Source: CAZCVI01 sp964502145 (lineage in GTDB: Bacteria > Acidobacteriota > Aminicenantia > UBA2199). Taken from it: a DNA stretch of 26,658 nt. A model generated the notes under the pieces. That model was not told the DNA's origin. It searched no databases and worked only from the letters and a program-made list of their open reading frames with translations. The stretch is taken from contig CAZCVI010000093.1 in assembly GCA_964502145.1 (NCBI GenBank), forward strand, positions 1-26,658, in the 5' to 3' direction. Numbering within the stretch: position 1 is the first letter of the stretch; every line of letters starts with the position of its first letter. The position numbers and the translations under genes are program-made. Below are positions 21,797 through 26,658 of this stretch, one piece after another.

Positions 21797-22988
21797 CTTT
21801 TTTCTTCCCGAACAAGAATCCCAGCAACCCATTTCTCTTTTTTGGTTTTTCGCGATTCATGATGTTTTCCATCGACTCCCAGAGAATCGTGGCCGCCTGA
21901 TCCCATGTTTTTCCCGCCGCTTCCGCCAAAGCTTCAGTGACAATCTCATTGATATCATCGGGAAAAATATAATGGTAGAAAAGATTGTAAAACGCTGTCT
22001 GGACAGTTAACACAACACCAACATAATCCCGACCCGCCATCTCTTTCTGCGCCGCCTCGAAAAAAATCTGGAAATACGAGTCGATCATCTCATTGGTGAA
22101 ATTGAATTTTAACGGGATAAATACTTCCGCTTCATAAAGGTTGAGGGCAAATTCTTGCTGGTCGAAATTTTGCAATGCCACGATTCGTTCCATTCCTTTT
22201 CGTGGTTTTTCCATCAAAGGGATTTCCTGATCTTGCAACTGGCTCACTGTTTTTTCAATGTCCGTGCGCAGGATGCCCTGCGGCGATATCACGTAATCGA
22301 TTTTCATCAACGTGATCGTGATCAGATCAACGCACACTTCAACCAGTCTTTTCTTCTCGAAATAGTCCACATAGGCCGCCGTTTCTTTCACATAGGACTG
22401 CATCTTTTGCCAGGCCAAATCCACGTATTTTTGCGGCAATGGTTTGATTACCGGTTGATGATACCGATGGGCCTTGAACTTTTTTATAAATTCCTCATCG
22501 TAAGCATCCGCATAGGAACATATCTCACGCAACACATTATAAATCTTATACGGCTCGCATAACTCCAGCGGACAATCAAATTTAAAAACCAACTGATCGT
22601 TCTCCAACACGATGTTAGTCAGATTGAGCGGAAAAATATTGATCTGCGCAATCTGCCGAAGCAACGGTACCGAATGGGACGGCGGAATAATTAAAAAAGG
22701 CGCGGTCACATGAAAAAATTCTTCATCAATCACCAACTCCAAGATAGTCGACCCGTGGGGAATTACAAATTTAGTCAGCTCCGCATTGCCTGTTCTGCGC
22801 GGCAGATCACTGTCCACATAATCCAATATTCCCAGCAAAACTTCCTTGTACTTTTTTTTCTCAAACAACTCCCCTACCCGATCCCATTTTTCAGGATCGA
22901 TCTGCCTCTGAATGACCCCCAAAAGCTGTTTGTCAAAAATCGGGGCCACGTCCGAACTAAATGCTGTATTATTCTTATTCACTTGCAT
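21741..22988 (-). CDS. YbjN-like domain protein with repetitive basic tail
   Basis: A 415-residue soluble protein of no named family that I know. Residues about 65-185 (HGSTILELVIDEEFFHVTAP, VLENDQLVFKFDCPL, ICSYADAYDEEFIKKFKA) have the strand-helix pattern of YbjN/type III chaperone-like domains and may relate to the C-domain of the next gene's protease. The middle is helical. The end (FFEAAQKEMAGRDYVGVVL...) is followed by FLFGKKKGKKYNEKKYNEKK, a Lys-rich tail made by a 15-nt tandem repeat that might bind nucleic acid or membrane. It is first in the likely minus-strand operon to 18108. There is no ribosome site; a -10 box ends 6 nt before the ATG. Confidence 0.75.
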   Translation of the reverse strand: MQVNKNNTAFSSDVAPIFDKQLLGVIQRQIDPEKWDRVGELFEKKKYKEVLLGILDYVDSDLPRRTGNAELTKFVIPHGSTILELVIDEEFFHVTAPFLIIPPSHSVPLLRQIAQINIFPLNLTNIVLENDQLVFKFDCPLELCEPYKIYNVLREICSYADAYDEEFIKKFKAHRYHQPVIKPLPQKYVDLAWQKMQSYVKETAAYVDYFEKKRLVEVCVDLITITLMKIDYVISPQGILRTDIEKTVSQLQDQEIPLMEKPRKGMERIVALQNFDQQEFALNLYEAEVFIPLKFNFTNEMIDSYFQIFFEAAQKEMAGRDYVGVVLTVQTAFYNLFYHYIFPDDINEIVTEALAEAAGKTWDQAATILWESMENIMNREKPKKRNGLLGFLFGKKKGKKYNEKKYNEKKFNEKK

Positions 22989-22994
22989 GTATGC

Positions 22995-23023
22995 ATTCTA
23001 AAAGAAATTGAGGTAAAGATCAA
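22995..23023 (-). promoter_or_regulatory. Promoter of the minus-strand operon, leaderless geometry
   Basis: Minus strand: TTGATC (23023-23018), 17-nt spacer, TAGAAT (23000-22995), then six bases and the ATG at 22988. The predicted start site is the first base of the gene. Confidence 0.6.
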
Positions 23024-23163
23024 GAGAGCTTGATTTTTTTTTTGCCCAGAATTCAATTCACCACCCCCCCTAAATCCACAAGCAGATTCCTGAAAACACG
23101 TCAACACCTTGACAGATAGGATGACATATACAATATAGAGACGAAACAAAAACTTTTTTTTGT

Positions 23164-23188
23164 CCACCTAGTCCATATAGTCCATACC
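23164..23188. repeat. Dispersed AGTCCATA repeat
   Basis: CCACCTAGTCCATATAGTCC continues to ATACC: two TAGTCCATA units in the gap between divergent genes. It looks like a fourth family of short periodic intergenic repeats in this window. Apart from the two promoters, 22989-23353 shows nothing else. Confidence 0.4.
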
Positions 23189-23229
23189 GATTTCAAGAAT
23201 TCATCCGTATATCCACGCCAATTTAACAC

Positions 23230-23258
23230 TTGCATTCAATTATAAAAAATAGTATCAT
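23230..23258 (+). promoter_or_regulatory. Promoter of the ankyrin protein gene
   Basis: TTGCAT (23230-23235), 17-nt spacer, TATCAT (23253-23258). The leader would be about 90 nt, ending in AGGAG 9 nt before the ATG. Confidence 0.5.
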
Positions 23259-23353
23259 CAATGACATGTTAATTTCAAATAAAAATGAAACGACTATGAC
23301 ACAGACCAGCATTAAGCGCGTACATTTTATTCTAAAAATAGGAGAGAAATAAT

Positions 23354-25384
23354 ATGAACAAACTGCAAACCCTGCTTAAATCGGCAGAATTTGGCTACCT
23401 TGATGAGGTAAAACACTGGCTAACTCCGAAATTATTCGGTTTAATTAAAGCAGCGGACGTGAATCTTCGGGACGAAAACCAAAACACCCCCTTAATTCTA
23501 GCCGCCCAAAACGGACATACCCATGTTGTCAAACTATTGCTTGAAAAAGGCGCGGGTGTGAACGCCAAAAACATCGAGTCGTACACACCATTAATCGCCA
23601 GTTCAAGAAACGGTCATGAAGAGATTGCCGCCCTGTTGTTGGAAAAAGGCGCGGACATAAACGCGGCCAAAACAGTGAGCAACATCGGTTGGACACCCTT
23701 AATTTTCGCCGCCGTTAACGGACACACAGCCGTGGTGAAAATGTTGGTAGAAAAAGGCGCGGACGTGAACGCCAAGGACGAAGTTTCATTCACTCCATTA
23801 ATGGGGAGCGCAAAATATGGTTTTAAAGAGATCGCTACTATTTTATTGGAACATGGTGCCGATGTAAATATCGCCAAAATCGGCGATGATCTTGGTTGGA
23901 CAGCCTTGCATTTTGCTGCTTGGCAAGGTCAAACCGCTGTCGCCGAGATACTCATCAATCATGGTGCTCCAATTGAAGCCACCACCGCTTCTCTTTGGAC
24001 ACCTTTAATGTGGGCTGCAAAAGAAGGGCACAAAGATACCGTGAATCTCCTTTTAAATAAAGGCGCCCAGGTCGACCCCATTAATAACGAGAACTGGACC
24101 CCGCTATTATTTGCGGTTCGGAATGGACATAAAGAGATCGCAGAAACCCTCTTACATAAAGGTGCCAATCCCAATCATGCCCAAAAAGATGGGTGGACCC
24201 CTTTGATTCTGGCAGCATATAATGGTTATCCCGAAATTGCCAGCCTTCTCATCCACCATGGCGCGGATATCCATTGCAAAGATTTAAAAAATGAAACTGC
24301 CATGGATGCCGCATTGGAAAAAAAACATACTGCGATCATGGATTTATTAGCCCAACACGGCGCTGAGCTTCCAGAACAAGACGAAGAATACCTCCCGGAA
24401 ATTACAGCTCACCATCTGGCCATTAATCTCATCGATTCCAGTATGCTCGGCCAAGCTGGACCTGGAGGTTCATGTTTCCAAAGTGCCATTCAAAACTTGA
24501 ACAATCGCGACGATAACCAAGCCGCGCAGAATTTTACCCTGGCCCTGGAGAAAGGTTTGGATATCTTGCGTCAGGGGTATGCTCATGCCAACCTCGGCAC
24601 AATCAAATTAAAAAGCAGCGACTTAAAAGGCGCGCTCGCTGATTTTTTAACTGTTTTGAACGCCACTCAAGGACTTTACGAAAGTGTCCATGATGCCGCG
24701 CAATATTTATATATCATATACAATGAATGGGGCCGCACCAGTGAAGCCAACGGGCTGCAACAATTGTATTCCCGCACTTCTGCCAAACTGGGAACTTCTT
24801 TAGCCCCGGATATGGCAGCCAAAGTCAAACAATTGGTGCTCAAAGAAAAAAACCAATTCAACGCGCTTAATAAAGCGCAGAAACCCTCCCTAAAGGTAGC
24901 GCTTACCAAGGATTTACGTCCATTAGGCAATAAAAAACGATTGACCAGCACCGTGGAAGAAGACCCCTATGACGCTTATTTTCTCCTTTTTAATGATAAG
25001 GAGAGTTTGGAGCGGTATTATAATGAAATCATTTTGTTTGCCCGTAAGATTCAGCCGCCATTTGTGATTGAAGTGATGGCGACGTTTGCACCCAAGATTA
25101 TTTTTCCGGAAAAGTATGCCTTTACCTTTCCCAATCCCCAGGTGGATAACCGGGAAATATATCAAGAATGGATACGGGAAGCGACTCTTTATTGTAATGA
25201 GAGGTTGGTCCCCCCCAGTCATACCGATTCCAAATATCGGGCGTTGCACACCCAGGTGGAAGAAGTGTATAAATGGCATATACTCCTTCCCAAACATTTT
25301 GATATCAATTCCGCTATGGCCAAAGAATTACTCAGTGATCCGGAAAACGGAGGGTTTCCCGAATTAAAAGTACAAGGAACATAA
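23354..25384 (+). CDS. Ankyrin-repeat protein with TPR-like and unknown C-terminal domains
   Basis: A 676-residue protein with AGGAG 9 nt before the ATG. After a helical cap, residues 37 to about 340 hold nine ankyrin repeats (NxPLILAAQNGHTHVVKLLLEKGAGV and eight more, some two residues longer). Several repeats are near-identical at DNA level around AAAAAGGCGCGGACGTGAAC, so the array has expanded recently. Residues about 375-480 look like one or two TPR-type helical repeats (AAQNFTLALEKGLDILRQGYAHANLG). The last 150 residues (DPYDAYFLLFNDKESLERYY, TFAPKIIFPEKYAFTFPNP) form a domain I do not recognise. No signal peptide is seen, so it should be a cytosolic interaction scaffold. It appears to stand alone in its transcript. 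Confidence 0.88.
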   Translation: MNKLQTLLKSAEFGYLDEVKHWLTPKLFGLIKAADVNLRDENQNTPLILAAQNGHTHVVKLLLEKGAGVNAKNIESYTPLIASSRNGHEEIAALLLEKGADINAAKTVSNIGWTPLIFAAVNGHTAVVKMLVEKGADVNAKDEVSFTPLMGSAKYGFKEIATILLEHGADVNIAKIGDDLGWTALHFAAWQGQTAVAEILINHGAPIEATTASLWTPLMWAAKEGHKDTVNLLLNKGAQVDPINNENWTPLLFAVRNGHKEIAETLLHKGANPNHAQKDGWTPLILAAYNGYPEIASLLIHHGADIHCKDLKNETAMDAALEKKHTAIMDLLAQHGAELPEQDEEYLPEITAHHLAINLIDSSMLGQAGPGGSCFQSAIQNLNNRDDNQAAQNFTLALEKGLDILRQGYAHANLGTIKLKSSDLKGALADFLTVLNATQGLYESVHDAAQYLYIIYNEWGRTSEANGLQQLYSRTSAKLGTSLAPDMAAKVKQLVLKEKNQFNALNKAQKPSLKVALTKDLRPLGNKKRLTSTVEEDPYDAYFLLFNDKESLERYYNEIILFARKIQPPFVIEVMATFAPKIIFPEKYAFTFPNPQVDNREIYQEWIREATLYCNERLVPPSHTDSKYRALHTQVEEVYKWHILLPKHFDINSAMAKELLSDPENGGFPELKVQGT

Positions 25385-25403
25385 TCCAACCCGGGCCGGC
25401 CAT

Positions 25404-25496
25404 GTCGATAATCGTGGCGATGATGCCTTTGGCTACATCAATATTCTCCATCATGTATTTAAAAACTAGTTGGTAAATCGGGTTCGCAATCAACAT
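25404..25496 (-). pseudogene. N-terminal fragment of a PD-(D/E)XK nuclease family transposase
   Basis: ATG at 25496 starts MLIANPIYQLVFKYMMEN, then VAKGIIATIID. This is the opening of the PF12784-like nuclease/transposase family (ANPIYD.VFKYLMED...AK.....I). Similarity ends after about 31 residues and the frame runs into the 3' end of the ankyrin gene on the other strand. A TATAAT lies 4 nt before the ATG. Only the 5' stub survives, so the ankyrin side probably marks a deletion or recombination joint. The rest of 25385-25678 shows no gene. Confidence 0.6.
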
Positions 25497-25678
25497 CTGT
25501 ATTATACCTCATTTTTATCTTGCCAGTTGTTATTTCTATGGAACGCGGGATCCCATTAAAAATATACATAAATCGTAACCATTTGTCGACTGCGATGGGA
25601 TTAATAATATTTTAATCCTCAATACACAAACTTTTCCTGGAGACACGAAAAGGTACGAGATAAAAAAAATCGTAGGAA

Positions 25679-25728
25679 TTGAAATTTACATCAAAAAGAT
25701 ATATTATTAAGGCAGGTTAGTTTACCTG
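25679..25728 (+). promoter_or_regulatory. Promoter and operator-like palindrome of the toxin-antitoxin pair
   Basis: TTGAAA (25679-25684), 17-nt spacer, TATTAT (25702-25707). Over the predicted start site, CAGGT-TAGTTT-ACCTG (25713-25728) is a 5-bp inverted repeat placed where an autorepressing complex would bind. Confidence 0.55.
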
Positions 25729-25748
25729 ACAAAATGGAGCAAACAGAT

Positions 25749-25982
25749 ATGTCATTGACTGAAGACCAATTGTATGAAGAAGCCCTGCAACTTCCCGACG
25801 AGTTCAAGGTATCGTTGGCTGAACGGATTGTGCAGTTTCTGGAAACGCATTTGGATAGTGATACCCAGCGTAAACACCTGGATATTGCAAAAAGACGTAG
25901 GAATGAGATAAGGTCCGGTTTAGTTCAGCCTATCCATGGTGAAGACGCATTAGCCCAGGTGCGGCGGATTGTTAATACATGA
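25749..25982 (+). CDS. Addiction-module antitoxin (PF09720-like)
   Basis: A 77-residue acidic-then-basic protein: SLTEDQLYEEALQLPDEFK, AERIVQFLETHLD, then a basic half ending IHGEDALAQVRRIVN. This matches the short 'addiction module' antitoxins that pair with ParE/RelE toxins; the end is expected to wrap the toxin. I chose ATG 25749, which has GGAG 9 nt upstream and gives the usual family start. ATG 25734 would add MEQTD and lacks a site. The stop overlaps the toxin ATG by 4 nt. The pair is expected to repress its own promoter. Confidence 0.8.
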   Translation: MSLTEDQLYEEALQLPDEFKVSLAERIVQFLETHLDSDTQRKHLDIAKRRRNEIRSGLVQPIHGEDALAQVRRIVNT

Positions 25983-26284
25983 GATTTATTTTTCACCCGG
26001 AAGCTTTGTCTGAATATGAGCAGGCAACCATTTACTATTCAAAAATTTCTAAGCAGTTAGCTGTCTCTTTTATTGATTGTATAGAGATGGGTATAAAAAA
26101 AATTCTCGAATACCCGGGAGGTTGGCAAACGATTGAAGAGGATGTCCGACGGTTGTTGATCAAACGATTCCCTTTTGGAATTTATTATACCATTGAGAGT
26201 GACCATGTATTAATCGTCGCGGTGATGCACATGAGTCGCGAGCCTGAATATTGGATAGAACGTTTGCATAAAAGTAATGGATAA
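25979..26284 (+). CDS. RelE/ParE family toxin
   Basis: A 101-residue protein with the ParE/RelE core: FHPEALSEYEQATIYYSK, LAVSFIDCIEMGIKKILEYPGGW, RRLLIKRFPFGIYYTIE, VLIVAVMHMSREPEYWIER. The conserved Arg in RRLLIKRFPF and the terminal HMSREPEYW block are typical of ParE-like members that act on gyrase, though ribosome-dependent mRNA cleavage cannot be excluded from sequence. It is translated by ATGA overlap with the antitoxin. The pair sits between two gene relics, as is common for mobile or stabilising modules. Confidence 0.88.
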   Translation: MRFIFHPEALSEYEQATIYYSKISKQLAVSFIDCIEMGIKKILEYPGGWQTIEEDVRRLLIKRFPFGIYYTIESDHVLIVAVMHMSREPEYWIERLHKSNG

Positions 26285-26375
26285 ATAATTGGGCCGATCC
26301 ATACTGGTTTTTAATGATGCAAGGAGACGTTGGTACTCTTTTCCTAGGAATGCGGGCGTTCCCCAGATGCCGCTT

Positions 26376-26562
26376 CTACTCTTTGGGCAAATCCCGTGAT
26401 TTCCACAGGAAATAAATCGCGGGATAAACCAATAACTCCATGAGAAAAGAAGTAAACAATCCCCCCACCATGGGCGCGGTGACTCGTTTCATCATGTCAG
26501 CACCAGCACCAATACTCCACATAATGGGCATTAAACCAACGTAAGCGCTTAGGGAACCGCAT
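26376..26562 (-). pseudogene. C-terminal relic of a CusA/CzcA-type RND efflux pump
   Basis: Reading from about 26561 to a TAG at 26376-26378 gives YVGLMPIMWSIGAGADMMKR, then APMVGGLFTSFLMELLVYPAIYFLW and a short charged tail. This is the conserved last part of heavy-metal RND transporters (VGLLPIMW..GTGSDVMKRIAAPMVGG). Upstream the frame has no further RND sequence and abuts a new plus-strand gene, so about 1000 residues are missing. It marks a former metal-efflux locus. The rest of 26285-26622 shows only the start signals of the next gene. Confidence 0.75.
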
Positions 26563-26622
26563 CTTTTTTTTTCTCTCAGATGGAGTAAAATATTCCCATA
26601 ACTAAATTTGAGGAGGTATTTT

Positions 26623-26658
26623 ATGCATGAATCGCAAGAGTCAACCGGTTTATCGTCG
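26623..26658 (+). CDS. Start of an unidentified gene, cut by window end
   Basis: AGGAGG at 26610-26615 stands 7 nt before ATG 26623, and the frame (MHESQESTGLSS) is open to the window edge. Twelve codons are too few to name a product. TAAAAT at 26586-26591 could be a -10 without a clear -35. Confidence 0.55.
   Translation, partial: MHESQESTGLSS

Noticed and set aside
23286..23291. A TGAAAC word in the leader of the ankyrin gene.
   Set aside because: No second box lies 21 bp away and it is downstream of the promoter; a single hexamer is expected by chance.

Overview
The window looks like accessory chromosome of an uncultured Gram-negative bacterium. A Gram-negative envelope is suggested by a hybrid two-component system with a large predicted periplasmic sensor, a signal-peptide protein ending in a barrel-like segment, and a relic of a CusA/CzcA-type RND pump. 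Strong AGGAGG-type ribosome sites and TTGACA/TATAAT-type promoters with 17-bp spacers argue against Bacteroidetes, although the hybrid regulator is of a kind common there. I cannot name the phylum. There are no tRNA, rRNA or CRISPR elements.

Layout. (1) 1-2512, minus strand: a truncated Rpn-like PD-(D/E)XK nuclease, a SAM methyltransferase and a dolichol-phosphate-mannose-synthase-like glycosyltransferase. (2) 2563-2787: a long inverted repeat. (3) 2878-7938, plus strand: an EFR1-type flavodoxin/ferredoxin fusion and a 1394-residue hybrid sensor kinase/AraC regulator. (4) 8060-11079: three genes of unknown role, one with a transglutaminase-like triad and one (8618-9046) with a paralogue at 17596-18012. 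(5) 11634-13738: a 66-residue protein in its own unit, then an AAA ATPase fused to a PD-(D/E)XK nuclease. (6) 13739-14671: a gene-poor stretch with a group II intron relic, degenerate repeats and promoters. (7) 14672-18012: an astacin-like metallopeptidase, an exported coiled-coil protein and the second paralogue. (8) 22988-18108, minus strand: a likely five-gene operon (YbjN-like protein, cytosolic trypsin-like protease with zinc ribbon, AAA ATPase, TOPRIM-like partner, SPL-type radical SAM protein). (9) 23354-26658: an ankyrin protein, a toxin-antitoxin pair between two gene relics, and the start of another gene.

Three regulatory patterns tie the window together. Paired TGAAAC boxes with a 21-bp pitch lie before the 8060 operon and the 11634 gene, next to an AraC-type regulator gene. 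A 68-nt leader, ungapped and 59/68 identical, precedes both the metallopeptidase and the coiled-coil protein and can form a small pseudoknot. Four genes (691, 2512, 11978, 22988) have a -10 hexamer exactly 6 nt before the ATG and so look leaderless. The 8060-11079 and 14672-18012 modules share one protein family and each carries a predicted hydrolase or transferase fold, so they may be two versions of one undescribed system. That last statement is inference.
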